Source of the DNA: Bacteroidota bacterium
GTDB lineage: Bacteria > Bacteroidota > Bacteroidia > Palsa-965
Direction of reading: 5' to 3'
Length of the DNA: 40,952 nucleotides
Assembly (NCBI GenBank): GCA_020402865.1
Contig: JADBYT010000016.1
Location: 1 to 40,952 of the forward strand
In this document: positions 24,835-35,388 of the stretch, piece by piece
How positions within the stretch are numbered: position 1 is the first letter of the stretch
Layout: each line of letters opens with the position of its first letter
The notes under the pieces: model-generated
What the model was told of the DNA's origin: nothing
Database searches by the model: none
The model's input: the letters and a program-made list of their open reading frames with translations, nothing else
Translations under genes and position numbers: made by a program

Positions 24835-25734
24835 TTAATTAATGATGTAGTTGCGCAGTGCAGTTACTTTTTCGGTAAGTGCGGTAAGCTGTTCGGGTGT
24901 GATGTTTACCTCGGTTTTGCCGTTGATGGTGGTAATTTTGTTGGCATTGTCGGTAACCGGCTCGGCGTAGGTGTATTTGAGTTCGATGCTGCTGAAAGCG
25001 CCGTTGAGCTCCTGATAAAGTTTAATGAGCGGCTCAAACTCGGGCTTTTCCTGATCGACAAGCAGCTTGAGGATGCCTGCGCAGGTATTTTTCTGTTCGC
25101 CGATGCGCACGGCCATGGCGGGATCAGGCTTTTGCTTATACACGCTGAGGGCGAAGTGCATACTTTCTATCCAGCCACCGGCCAGAATGAGCGCGGCCAC
25201 ATGCTCACGATCGCCTTCTTTCAGAAACTCGTCGCTGCGGCGGTAGCTTTCGCCCACAATTTTCATGATCGAATCCTTTTTGCCGATGTTGGCGCTGAAA
25301 CGCTCAAGCAACTGCTTATCAAAACTGGCAGTAATGCGCATCTGTTCGCCAAGCGTCATTACGGTTTTGTAATAGCCGAGTGCGTCTGATGAGTTTTCGT
25401 ATATGGACACATAGCCCAGATCGGCACCGTAAATGCCGAGATTGAGGGCGCGCTTGGTATCGTCGGAATAACGGGAGAGATTGGACGCGGGGTTGAGCAT
25501 TTCCTTATTGTACAACGCTCCGCTGCTTTTGATCATACCGGCAATTTGCACGGGCGAGGGCACCATGAAGTTTTGCCCTTTGAGTTGCAGGTTGTTGCTG
25601 GGAACATTCAGCGAATCTTTGTCGTTGCCATTGTTTTCGCCACCCTCGGGGGTATCGGAACAACCGGCGGCAACAAGCATAGCAGCCCCGAGAAAAAGAG
25701 CCGACAAGCGAACAGGGAAACCGTTGAAAATCAT
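24835..25734 (-). CDS. Conserved lipoprotein of unknown function
   Basis: A 299-residue lipoprotein. Lipobox VAAGC (Cys25) is followed by an acidic, Asn-rich linker (about 27-50). The rest is mainly helical with KRALNLGIYGADLGYVSIYENSSDALGYYKTV, a stretch I associate with conserved Bacteroidota lipoproteins of unknown role. It ends in a helical segment TPEQLTALTEKVTALRNYIIN. It is the first gene of a two-gene unit with the secreted protein at 24386. The symporter stop lies 117 bases upstream of its start, so read-through from it is possible. Confidence 0.78.
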   Translation of the reverse strand: MIFNGFPVRLSALFLGAAMLVAAGCSDTPEGGENNGNDKDSLNVPSNNLQLKGQNFMVPSPVQIAGMIKSSGALYNKEMLNPASNLSRYSDDTKRALNLGIYGADLGYVSIYENSSDALGYYKTVMTLGEQMRITASFDKQLLERFSANIGKKDSIMKIVGESYRRSDEFLKEGDREHVAALILAGGWIESMHFALSVYKQKPDPAMAVRIGEQKNTCAGILKLLVDQEKPEFEPLIKLYQELNGAFSSIELKYTYAEPVTDNANKITTINGKTEVNITPEQLTALTEKVTALRNYIIN

Positions 25735-25851
25735 TGATGGGTTTAAGTTAAATCCGGTGTGCTGAAATTTGATGCAAATAAACGAAAAAATGCCGAAGCA
25801 GCACGCAAACGGCCCCGTAATTTACACCTTTCGCATGAAGCCGGTTTACGC

Positions 25852-27660
<1,809 letters not shown>

Positions 27661-27812
27661 GCTGTAGTGGTTGAATGGAAAGCTGCTGTGTGGCTTTGGG
27701 TAAAGCTACGTGTTACGGGCGGCCTATGCCCTTCTGCGGCAGGAATTGATAAACAGGCGGATGTGAATGACGTGCCCAATGTGTGATTTTGAAATGCACC
27801 TGACGGTTTGCA

Positions 27813-27896
27813 CTTAGCCCCGACTGGAGCGGCACCCCGCAGGAGTACCCACTTTTTTGTGGGTGCGACGAGGAGTATAGCGGAAGGCGGGACAGG
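27813..27896. repeat. Intergenic palindromic element (TTAGCCCCGACT...GGCGGGACAG type)
   Basis: The element starts TTAGCCCCGACTGGAGCGG and ends TATAGCGGAAGGCGGGACAG; the outer parts are imperfect complements. In the centre ACCCAC (27847-27852) and GTGGGT (27859-27864) form a hairpin with a T6 loop, flanked by a direct repeat AGGAGTA (27841-27847 and 27871-27877). I recognise this framework as a dispersed intergenic element seen in many Bacteroidota genomes. It lies between the divergent symporter and proS genes. Confidence 0.6.
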
Positions 27897-28042
27897 TGGT
27901 TATTTGATGCGCCTTAAACTGTGCTCCTGAAAAATAGTTTGACACAATGTGTTTCAATTACCTCAAACAAAAACCATTTCCTCCACCCCTGCGATGTATT
28001 TTTAGACAAGGAAGGTGTGGAGGTGCAGCCGCGCAAAAAAAC

Positions 28043-28050
28043 TATCTTTG
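28043..28050 (+). promoter_or_regulatory. -7 element for proS
   Basis: TATCTTTG ends 26 bases before the ATG at 28077. Together with the family length it argues against the longer frame that opens at 27921. The rest of the interval from the symporter start at 27660 holds the palindromic element above and no gene I can support. Confidence 0.55.
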
Positions 28051-28076
28051 CCGTCCTTACAATTTACTTCAAAATT

Positions 28077-29552
28077 ATGGCCAAAGACTTAACCACACGC
28101 GAGAAAGATTATTCCCAGTGGTATCAGGACATTGTAACAAAAGCCGATCTGGCAGAACACTCTGACGTGCGCGGCTGCATGGTAATTAAACCGTATGGCT
28201 ATGCCATTTGGGAAAACATGCGCGATGTGCTTGACCGGATGTTTAAAGCAACCGGACACGTGAACGCTTATTTTCCGCTGTTTGTGCCAAAAAGTTTTTT
28301 GGAAAAGGAAGAAGGCCACGCCGAAGGATTTGCCAAGGAATGTGCGGTAGTGACACATTACCGCCTGAAAAATGACCCCGACAATCCGGGTAAACTGATG
28401 GTGGACCCTGAGTCGAAACTGGAGGAAGAACTGATTGTGCGCCCCACTTCGGAAGCCATTATCTGGAATACCTACCGGGGCTGGATACAAAGCTACCGCG
28501 ACCTGCCCCTGCTGATAAACCAGTGGGCCAACGTGGTGCGCTGGGAAATGCGCACCCGCCTGTTTTTGCGCACCACCGAGTTTTTGTGGCAGGAAGGCCA
28601 CACCGCACACAGCACCAAAGCCGAAGCCATAGAAGAAACCGAGCGCATGCTGCATGTGTATGCCGACTTTGTAGAAAACTACATGGGCGTGCCGGTAATT
28701 AAAGGCATAAAAACCGCCAGCGAACGCTTTGCCGGTGCCGAAGAAACCTACTGCATTGAAGCACTGATGCAGGACGGCAAGGCACTGCAGGCAGGCACAT
28801 CGCACTTTCTGGGGCAAAATTTTGCCAAAGCGTTTGATGTGCAGTTTGCCAACAAAGACGGCAAGCTGGAACACGTGTGGGCCACAAGCTGGGGCGTATC
28901 GACCCGCCTGATGGGCGCACTGGTAATGAGCCACAGCGACGATAACGGCCTTGTGCTGCCGCCCAAACTGGCGCCCACGCAGGTAGTAATTGTGCCCATA
29001 TACCGCACCGACGAAGAACGCGCCCGCATTGCCGAGCGTGTGGCCGAAATTGAAAAGCAATTGGTGATGCGCGGCATACGCGTGAAGTTTGACAACCGCG
29101 ATACGCAGCGCCCCGGCTGGAAATTTGCCGAGTACGAACTGCGCGGTGTGCCCCTGCGCATTGGCATTGGACCCAAAGACCTTGAGGCAAACCAGGTGGA
29201 ACTGGCCCGCCGCGACACGCTTACGAAAGGCGCTGTGTCGCAAACCGGACTGGCCGACCACATTGAAAAACTGCTGCACGAAATACAGGACAACCTGTAT
29301 AAACAAGCACAGGAGCGCCGTGCTGCCGCCAGCCACCATGTAAACACGTGGGATGAATTTACAGCTGCGCTTGACAAAGGCGGCTTTGTATATGCCCACT
29401 GGGACGGCACCGCCGAAACCGAGCAGAAGATTAAAGACAAAACCAAAGCCACCATACGCTGCATTCCGCTTAATAACCCGCAGGAAGCCGGTGTATGCAT
29501 ACTGAGCGGGCAGCCCTCAGCCCAGCGCGTGGTGTTTGCCCGCGCCTATTAA
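28077..29552 (+). CDS. proS: Prolyl-tRNA synthetase
   Basis: A 491-residue class II synthetase of the short (archaeal/eukaryotic-like, type 3) form. The ATG at 28077 gives [46 protein letters not shown], the conserved beginning. Motif 2 is seen in [57 protein letters not shown]. Motif 3 is in [19 protein letters not shown]. The anticodon-binding domain (about 285-390) contains [13 protein letters not shown] and [32 protein letters not shown]-terminal zinc-type domain follows, with a reduced set of cysteines. Confidence 0.97.
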   Translation: MAKDLTTREKDYSQWYQDIVTKADLAEHSDVRGCMVIKPYGYAIWENMRDVLDRMFKATGHVNAYFPLFVPKSFLEKEEGHAEGFAKECAVVTHYRLKNDPDNPGKLMVDPESKLEEELIVRPTSEAIIWNTYRGWIQSYRDLPLLINQWANVVRWEMRTRLFLRTTEFLWQEGHTAHSTKAEAIEETERMLHVYADFVENYMGVPVIKGIKTASERFAGAEETYCIEALMQDGKALQAGTSHFLGQNFAKAFDVQFANKDGKLEHVWATSWGVSTRLMGALVMSHSDDNGLVLPPKLAPTQVVIVPIYRTDEERARIAERVAEIEKQLVMRGIRVKFDNRDTQRPGWKFAEYELRGVPLRIGIGPKDLEANQVELARRDTLTKGAVSQTGLADHIEKLLHEIQDNLYKQAQERRAAASHHVNTWDEFTAALDKGGFVYAHWDGTAETEQKIKDKTKATIRCIPLNNPQEAGVCILSGQPSAQRVVFARAY

Positions 29553-29556
29553 AAAA

Positions 29557-29678
29557 GGGCATCTCTAAAAACTCGAAACCTCTTCGTTGGGCTCATCGCA
29601 AAAATCCTCATTTACACAAGTAAACTCCGGTTTTCGCTCTTTCGCCCGCCTCAATCTTTCAAGTTTTTAGAGATGCCC
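29557..29678. repeat. Long inverted repeat between proS and the next gene
   Basis: Perfect 17-bp outer arms (GGGCATCTCTAAAAACT at 29557-29573 and its complement at 29662-29678) enclose an imperfect palindrome centred on TTTACacaAGTAAA near 29610-29623. The interior has CTTCGTTGG (29582-29590) on the left and CGCCCGCCTCAA on the right. A second element with the same framework ends the window. It begins five bases after the proS stop and may fold the transcript's 3' end. Confidence 0.85.
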
Positions 29679-29781
29679 ACTAATTAAATTTCAGCACGGT
29701 ATTCAACGAAAGAAGCCACTCTGCTGTTTATATGCAAACCCTTTTGCCAACAAACAGCGCCAATACTACAACGACCCGCAC

Positions 29782-30480
29782 ATGAGTGAAAACAGCAACA
29801 GCCGCGACATTATTCTGCAACTCCTGCGCGAAAAATCATCGCTCAAGCAGGATGTGTTTTACACCACCATTGACCTGTTTAACCAACTCAAGGAAGTGGT
29901 GCGCAGTGTAGCCAACGACCTGAAGCCGCTGGCCGAAGCCATTGACAAACGCATAGTGGTGGAATTCCGCGAACGCAACGCTTACGAAATTGAGCTGCGC
30001 GTGGCCGGCGATGTGCTGCTTTTTCACATGCACACCAATGTGTTTGAGTTTGACACGAGCCACCACATCTGGAAAACCGGCTATGTAAAGGAAAACCCCG
30101 GCCGCAGCTATTGCGGGGTGATAAACGTGTACAACTTCCTGGCCGACTCATTCAAGTACCAGCGCCTGAACGACCTGGGCTACCTGATTGCCCGCATTTT
30201 TGTAAACAACGAGCGGCATTTTTTTGTGGAAGGCAAACGCCAGCTGGGCTTTTTGTACAACGACTTTGCCAACTCGGTAATAAGCCCCGAAGGCCTGCGC
30301 CAGATTGTGGAAAGCAGCGTGGTGTATTGCCTCGATTTCGACCTGTTTACCCCGCCGTTTGACGAGGTGAAGGTGATTACGCTGGGCCAGGTACAGGAAG
30401 ACAGCTCCATGATGAGCCTGAAAACCGGCAAACGCTTAGGCTTCCGCTTCCAGGCCGATACGGATTACATTGGTTACTGA
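29782..30480 (+). CDS. Conserved protein of unknown function
   Basis: A 232-residue soluble protein with no signal peptide or membrane segment. I do not recognise a named domain. The N-terminus is helical (LLREKSSLKQDVFYTTIDLFNQLKEVVRSVANDLKPL), and the middle is rich in strands and aromatic residues (FHMHTNVFEFDTSHHIWKTGYVKENPGRSYCGVINVYNFLADSFKY). The strong composition and clean start after a spacer mark it as a real gene. It lies between proS and tRNA-Glu on the same strand, but with its own 100-base upstream region. Confidence 0.75.
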   Translation: MSENSNSRDIILQLLREKSSLKQDVFYTTIDLFNQLKEVVRSVANDLKPLAEAIDKRIVVEFRERNAYEIELRVAGDVLLFHMHTNVFEFDTSHHIWKTGYVKENPGRSYCGVINVYNFLADSFKYQRLNDLGYLIARIFVNNERHFFVEGKRQLGFLYNDFANSVISPEGLRQIVESSVVYCLDFDLFTPPFDEVKVITLGQVQEDSSMMSLKTGKRLGFRFQADTDYIGY

Positions 30481-30541
30481 AACCAAAATAATCTCTAAAA
30501 GCCTGACAGCCAGAAAAAAGTAAAAATATTTGGTGAAAGAT

Positions 30542-30572
30542 TTTGGAGATTTCGAAATCGGTTTTACATTTG
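30542..30572 (+). promoter_or_regulatory. Promoter of tRNA-Glu
   Basis: TTTG (30542-30545), 19 bases, TACATTTG (30565-30572), an exact -33/-7 pair placed 19 bases before the mature tRNA 5' end. Confidence 0.85.
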
Positions 30573-30591
30573 CACTCCCAAATGAACAAAT

Positions 30592-30663
30592 GGCCCGTTC
30601 GTCTAGGGGTTAGGACATCAGATTTTCATTCTGGTAACAGGGGTTCGATTCCCCTACGGGCTA
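30592..30663 (+). tRNA. tRNA-Glu (anticodon TTC)
   Basis: A 72-base cloverleaf. The acceptor stem is GGCCCGT with ACGGGCT (first pair G-T) and the discriminator is A. The D arm is GTCT/GGAC, and the anticodon stem TCAGA/TCTGG holds loop TTTTCAT with anticodon TTC. The T arm is AGGGG-TTCGATT-CCCCT. The CCA end is not encoded. Confidence 0.96.
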
Positions 30664-30671
30664 CGGAACAG

Positions 30672-30713
30672 AAAGAGAAACAGAGCGAAAGCGTTGTTTC
30701 TCTTTTTGTTTTT
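30672..30713 (+). terminator. Terminator after tRNA-Glu
   Basis: An 11-bp stem (AAAGAGAAACA and TGTTTCTCTTT) with a GCGAAAGC-containing loop, followed by further T residues (TTGTTTTT). Confidence 0.85.
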
Positions 30714-30964
30714 AGCTGTTTTCTCAGTAAGATTATTTGTTATGGGTGGAACTTGATCTGACAGTCGGATTTAGAGGCTCAGTTTTCTGTCATGAGTGAA
30801 GCTAATTGATTTTGTTTATCAAACATTTTTCCTTACCAAATGGTGTTCACATTAACTTCAGTTACTTTACGTACAATGTGGTGGTAGCTTTCAATTGCAT
30901 TGATCGTGTAACTGATTTTACAGATGTCCGAAGGATAATTCTTAAACAGTTTCTAATTACCCAA

Positions 30965-33900
30965 CTACTTTACGCTCCAACTCCCACCCGAATCACACCA
31001 ATTAACAATATAACCCACCCTGCAATACTGGGGCAGATAATACCTGAAAATCTGATTATTCGTTTCAATATGTTCCTGAAACACAAGCTTACCTGTAAAA
31101 TCATAAATTTTCAAAACACCCGATTCTGCCAAAGGTGAATTAATCACAATATTTCCTCCTTCCACATCTTTGAAAAGTATGGTTTGCGCAGGTGGATTGT
31201 GATTAGCCACAGAAACCGATCCGAAAAAATATATTCCAGACTGGCTCATACAGCCATTACTGTCGGTAACAACTACTTCGTAGTTGCCGTTTGTTTGGGG
31301 AACAAGAGTAGTATTAGTTGCACCTGCAAGCAAATTGCTGTTTAGGTACCACTGGTTTCCTGATGATGCGGAAGAAAAAAGAGTGGGGCCGAATTGAGTA
31401 ATAGTTGGTACGGGAGGCAATGGATTTACTGTTACACTTACCGTATCCGAATTAAAACAACCTATACTGTCGGTAACCGATAAGATATAGTTTGTGGTAT
31501 TTATGGGCGTTGAAACTGGAGTGTAAAGTGTGGCCGAATTAAGCGTATTGGAAGGTTGCCAGATACAACTTATGCCTCCGCTTCCGTTTAATTGCACGCT
31601 TTGACCAAAGCAAACAGCCGTGTCGGCACCTGCAAAAACAGCGGGAGCCTGATTTACAAATATGGTTATTGAATCGATATTAGTGCAAGAGTTATTGCCG
31701 GTAACCGTAAGAATATATGTAGTGGTTACAGAAGGCGAAGCAAACGGAGAAAAAACCAGCGGATTGCTGAGAGTGGATGATGGCGACCAGCTTGCACTAA
31801 TTCCTCCGTTACCTTGTAACTGTACAGACAGAAACTCACAAATTGTGGTATCACTTCCGGCCTGAACAGAGGGAATGGCTCTAATTGCCAGTGTGGCCGT
31901 GTCAACTGAACTACAGCCCAAACTATCTGTACCTGTAATAAAATAAATACCTGCTACATTGGCACAACAAAGCGGACTGGCAGAAGTAGTACTGCTTAAC
32001 CCTGTAGCGGGAGTCCAACTGTAAGTACTGGCACCGTTGGCATTCCAGCTAATACAACTGCCTGCACATATAAATGTATCGGGTACTATGGTTATGGGTA
32101 AAGGATTAACTGTAACATTCAGTGTTCTCACTCCTGTGCATCCATTATTATCTGTTACCGAAACCGAATAACTGGTAGTACTGAGAGGGAATGCAATTAC
32201 AGAATCGCCGGTGACTGTGTTTAGTCCTATTGCGGGTTGCCATACAAAGTTATTTAAAGACGAACTGGCAACAAGCAGGGCACTGTCGCCACTACAGATT
32301 GAAATATTGTTTGAAACGGTTAAAAGCGGTTGAGGTAAAATTGATAAAGGAGTTGAACTTACAGCACTTATCATAGAAGGGATAGAGCTAATTACTCGAA
32401 TCCGGTAGTTATTTCCTGCAGGCATATTGGCGGGAATCGTTACCTGAATAGTATCGGATGTACGACCACTCAGTGAGCCTATGTTTATTGGTGAAGCAAA
32501 AGAGCCGTTTAAATCGGATAGCTGAGCAGTAAAGGAGTTTCCCGCATCACAACTATCGTTAAGAAAGAATGGTAAAGCGGTAGTAGTTCCTGCACAAATT
32601 GAAGCAGGAATATTTCCGACAGAGAATACAAAAGGAATTTCAACCAATTTCAGATAGCCGGGAAATGCCCCGTCTGGTCCCTCAAAAACATGTTTTACAA
32701 TTAATGTATCGCTCAGATAATCATATTCAAATAAAGTTCCAAATGTATTATTTTGGGCACTTCCCCCCTTCGACGCTATTCCGTAATATTTACCATTACT
32801 GGCCAGCATCAAACCGCCGTCTGGCTCATTACCCGAATCAGGGGTAAAGAAATCATGCTTAAAATTTAACGTATTGGTGGTACGGTTGTATTCATATAAA
32901 GTACCGTTACCGTATAAACCGCCAGTGGCAGTGAGAGCATAAAATTTTCCGTTGGGTGCCTGAGATAGAATAGGCGCGGGAGACATAAAAAATGTAGATA
33001 ATGGAAACTGATACAAGGCAGTATAGGAATTAGTCAAATAATCAAATTCAAATATATATCCTGTATTTATGGTTGAAAAACTTCCGGAAGTTACTCCATA
33101 GAGTTTGTTGTTTGATGCCTGAATAAGTGTTCCTCTGGGGCCGGTTCCAACTACTGCAGGTGTGCCAAAATCGCAGCGTTTTGTGAATAAATTATTTGCA
33201 GGATTATATTCGAAGAGTACTCCACGGTTATTAGTTCCACCTTGTATTGTTGTGCCATACAATCGTCCATTGGAAGCAAGTAGCAGCGATCCGGAAGGCA
33301 AAGCACCATTACTGGTTCCCGAAAAATCAACGAGTTTTGAATAAGCAAGTGTTACCGGGTCAAACCGAAACAATACACCCAAATCGTTGTTTCCGCCCCG
33401 CCTTGTCATACCATACAATTTCCCGTCAGGAGTTTGTATTAGTGAAGAAGTGGGTGTTTTACCTGAAACAACCGGATTAAAATCGAAAAGTTTGGTAAAC
33501 TGATTGGTTCCGGGATTAAACCTATAAATAATACCTGCATTGTTTGTACCGCCGCTTTCAGTCATTCCATAAAGCATTCCATCAGACGCATATAATAACG
33601 ACCCTGTAGGATTGCGTCCGTTGTGAATTTGTCCGAATTCAAAACATTTATTTAACACCTGTGTGGTTGGATTAATTCTGAAGCAAACACCAAAATCATA
33701 AAATCCACCGACACTGGTTACTCCATACAACAATCCATTATTGGCAATTGTAAGTCCTGTTAACGGAGCTTTACCGATTACAGAGGCGTTAAAATCAGCA
33801 ATTTTTGTGTAAATCAGCGTCACGGGGTCAAATTCAAAAATTGTCCCGTTATTGTTTGCACCTCCGGTTCCCGTAGTGCCATAAAGTTTCCCATTTGTAT

Positions 33901-34930
33901 GCAAAATAAGTTTGCCCATGGGCATGTTACCACCACCTCCGGGAATAGAAAAACTATACAACAGCGTAGTGGTTTGAGTAGTAGGATTGAACTGATAAAT
34001 TGCTCCGGCACCATTAACACCACCGGTTTGAGTTAACCCATAAAATAATCCATTTGGCAATTGAATCATCCCGTCGTAAGGAAAAGCACCATTTGAAGCA
34101 CCGTTAAACGATGTAATGTGGGTAAAAACAGATGTTACAGGATCGAACTTAAAAATAGTTCCTGTAAAAGAAAGACCGCCCTGCTGGGTAGTTCCATATA
34201 AATTACCATCTGTTCCCTGAGTTAAAGTCCCCATGGGGGAGGAACCGGTAGTATTTGAAAAATCGTATTTCTTGGTAAATACATTTGTTAATGGGTTAAA
34301 CTGGAAAATGGTGCCAATGTTACTAGTTCCCCCCTCTCTGGTAACACCATAAAGCATTCCGTCTGATGCGTATAATAAACCGCCCTGAGGTCTGCTGCCT
34401 GTAGTTAATCCAGTAAAGTCGTGCAACTTTGTGTAGGTTAAGGTGGCCGGATTGAAACTAAAAAGAGTACCGAGTGAATTTGCCCCGCCATTGTTGGTTA
34501 AACCATAAATCAACCCGTTTGGCAATTGTACCAATGCACCCTGAGGACCGTATCCGTCATTAATTGAAAAATCGTGTAGTTTCTGATATGTAGAATCTGT
34601 TGGATTGTATGAATACAATACCCCGATACCGTAAGCACCACCCGCTGGCACCATTCCATAAAGCTTACCGTTCTGCCCGTTTAGCAAAGTATTGTACTGT
34701 GGGTTAAACCCTTCGTTTTGCACATTAAAACTATAGGCTCTGGTATGTGCATTACCATTGTTATTGGTTTTAAAAATAGTACCGGTACCTGACTCGCCTC
34801 CTCTGCTTGTGGTTCCCCAAAACTGAGTTTGGGAATAAGCCAGATAATACACGACCATAAATAAAATTGACAGGCTATACTTGAGGGGTGTCATATACTT
34901 GAGGGGTGTCATATAATTGTGGGGTGTCAT
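30965..34930 (-). CDS. Giant T9SS-secreted protein with 14 Gloeo/Verruco-type repeats and Ig-like domains
   Basis: About 1321 residues. A signal peptide (SLSILFMVVYYLAYSQ) is followed by 14 repeats of about 55 residues with the signature LYGxTxxGGxxxxGxIFxFxP (TIGR03803-like). These would be expected to form one or two beta-propellers. Then come about six PKD/Ig-like units around 790-1220 (SICSGDSALL, DTFICAGSCISW, DTTICEFLSVQL, DTAVCFGQSVQL, QWYLNSNLLAG). The C-terminal 85 or so residues look like a T9SS type A sorting domain (LKIYDFTGKLVFQEHIE), ending slightly short in GSWSVK. The start is unclear: three in-frame ATGs (34930, 34912, 34894) lie in tandem 18-bp repeats; 34894 gives the most compact signal peptide. 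The gene is AT-richer than its neighbours. Confidence 0.85.
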   Translation of the reverse strand: MTPHNYMTPLKYMTPLKYSLSILFMVVYYLAYSQTQFWGTTSRGGESGTGTIFKTNNNGNAHTRAYSFNVQNEGFNPQYNTLLNGQNGKLYGMVPAGGAYGIGVLYSYNPTDSTYQKLHDFSINDGYGPQGALVQLPNGLIYGLTNNGGANSLGTLFSFNPATLTYTKLHDFTGLTTGSRPQGGLLYASDGMLYGVTREGGTSNIGTIFQFNPLTNVFTKKYDFSNTTGSSPMGTLTQGTDGNLYGTTQQGGLSFTGTIFKFDPVTSVFTHITSFNGASNGAFPYDGMIQLPNGLFYGLTQTGGVNGAGAIYQFNPTTQTTTLLYSFSIPGGGGNMPMGKLILHTNGKLYGTTGTGGANNNGTIFEFDPVTLIYTKIADFNASVIGKAPLTGLTIANNGLLYGVTSVGGFYDFGVCFRINPTTQVLNKCFEFGQIHNGRNPTGSLLYASDGMLYGMTESGGTNNAGIIYRFNPGTNQFTKLFDFNPVVSGKTPTSSLIQTPDGKLYGMTRRGGNNDLGVLFRFDPVTLAYSKLVDFSGTSNGALPSGSLLLASNGRLYGTTIQGGTNNRGVLFEYNPANNLFTKRCDFGTPAVVGTGPRGTLIQASNNKLYGVTSGSFSTINTGYIFEFDYLTNSYTALYQFPLSTFFMSPAPILSQAPNGKFYALTATGGLYGNGTLYEYNRTTNTLNFKHDFFTPDSGNEPDGGLMLASNGKYYGIASKGGSAQNNTFGTLFEYDYLSDTLIVKHVFEGPDGAFPGYLKLVEIPFVFSVGNIPASICAGTTTALPFFLNDSCDAGNSFTAQLSDLNGSFASPINIGSLSGRTSDTIQVTIPANMPAGNNYRIRVISSIPSMISAVSSTPLSILPQPLLTVSNNISICSGDSALLVASSSLNNFVWQPAIGLNTVTGDSVIAFPLSTTSYSVSVTDNNGCTGVRTLNVTVNPLPITIVPDTFICAGSCISWNANGASTYSWTPATGLSSTTSASPLCCANVAGIYFITGTDSLGCSSVDTATLAIRAIPSVQAGSDTTICEFLSVQLQGNGGISASWSPSSTLSNPLVFSPFASPSVTTTYILTVTGNNSCTNIDSITIFVNQAPAVFAGADTAVCFGQSVQLNGSGGISCIWQPSNTLNSATLYTPVSTPINTTNYILSVTDSIGCFNSDTVSVTVNPLPPVPTITQFGPTLFSSASSGNQWYLNSNLLAGATNTTLVPQTNGNYEVVVTDSNGCMSQSGIYFFGSVSVANHNPPAQTILFKDVEGGNIVINSPLAESGVLKIYDFTGKLVFQEHIETNNQIFRYYLPQYCRVGYIVNWCDSGGSWSVK
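34877..34930 (-). repeat. 18-bp tandem repeat carrying three start codons
   Basis: On the minus strand three 18-bp units follow each other, each starting ATGACACCCC and coding for MTPHNY, MTPLKY and MTPLKY. A diverged partial unit (ACCCCATCTTTCAATTAT) precedes them. Because 18 is a multiple of three, every copy keeps the frame and supplies another start codon. Confidence 0.9.
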
Positions 34931-34951
34931 ATAATTGAAAGATGGGGTCTT

Positions 34952-34959
34952 CAAAAATA
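34952..34959 (-). promoter_or_regulatory. -7 element for the repeat-protein gene
   Basis: The minus strand reads TATTTTTG. A TTG start codon that could extend the reading frame lies inside it, so that start can be ruled out. Transcription from here would begin near 34946, 16 bases before the first ATG. Confidence 0.5.
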
Positions 34960-35144
34960 ATACTTAAAACTGATTTACGATAAACCTCAATTTCCCAATC
35001 TCTGCGGAGGTACAAATCCTTAATTACTAAGCATCACCAATACGCCCCCCAAAAACCACAAACATAAAAGCCCGCAATTAAAACACGCAACAAGCATTTT
35101 TCGCCCATCTTTAACTTACACCAACGCAATAACCAGCACCTATC

Positions 35145-35297
35145 TCAAAATTCCCGCACGAGAATAATTGTGCAAGCGAGTTGAACGAAACCCAGGAAAT
35201 TTTCGGCGTAATAATCGTATCGGTTAACACATCGGCGATAATTTTGAAGCAGGCAAATAATCACTCGATTTCCCATCTACGCACATACCTTCTGAGT
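35145..35297 (-). pseudogene. Remnant of an IS5-family transposase (C-terminus)
   Basis: The minus strand translates as RRYVRRWEIE, then a stop, then in the next frame LLQNYRRCVNRYDYYAEN and FLGFVQLACTIILVREF before a natural stop at 35145-35147. This is the conserved C-terminal end of IS5-group transposases, which carries the catalytic Glu. Two lesions explain the break: TGA for an expected CGA codon (RRWEIE-R-LFAW), and one lost base in the following Trp codon. The rest of the gene and the IS ends are not visible. The interval 34960-35144 contains nothing else I can name. Confidence 0.8.
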
Positions 35298-35331
35298 AAC
35301 TGTTAGAGAATTTTCATACTTACCTATATCC

Positions 35332-35373
35332 AAAAAAACACCAGCTCCCGATGTTTAGTTTCGGGAGCTGGTG
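35332..35373 (-). terminator. Strong terminator after the lectin gene
   Basis: A perfect 13-bp stem (CACCAGCTCCCGA and its complement) with a 9-base loop is followed on the minus strand by seven T residues. It begins 15 bases after the stop at 35389. Confidence 0.95.
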
Positions 35374-35388
35374 CATCGGATAAACTGC

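Noticed and set aside
27921-28076. N-terminal extension of ProS by 52 residues
   Set aside because: It crosses a -7 promoter element, and the remaining 491 residues already have the full family length and a typical N-terminus.
28089-29399. 436-codon ORF on the minus strand opposite proS
   Set aside because: It is a frame shadow of proS; the sequence is rich in Cys, His and Phe with no family features.
30592-30663. Integration site duplicate of the tRNA-Glu 3' end
   Set aside because: No second copy of the T-arm and acceptor 3' sequence was seen downstream by eye.
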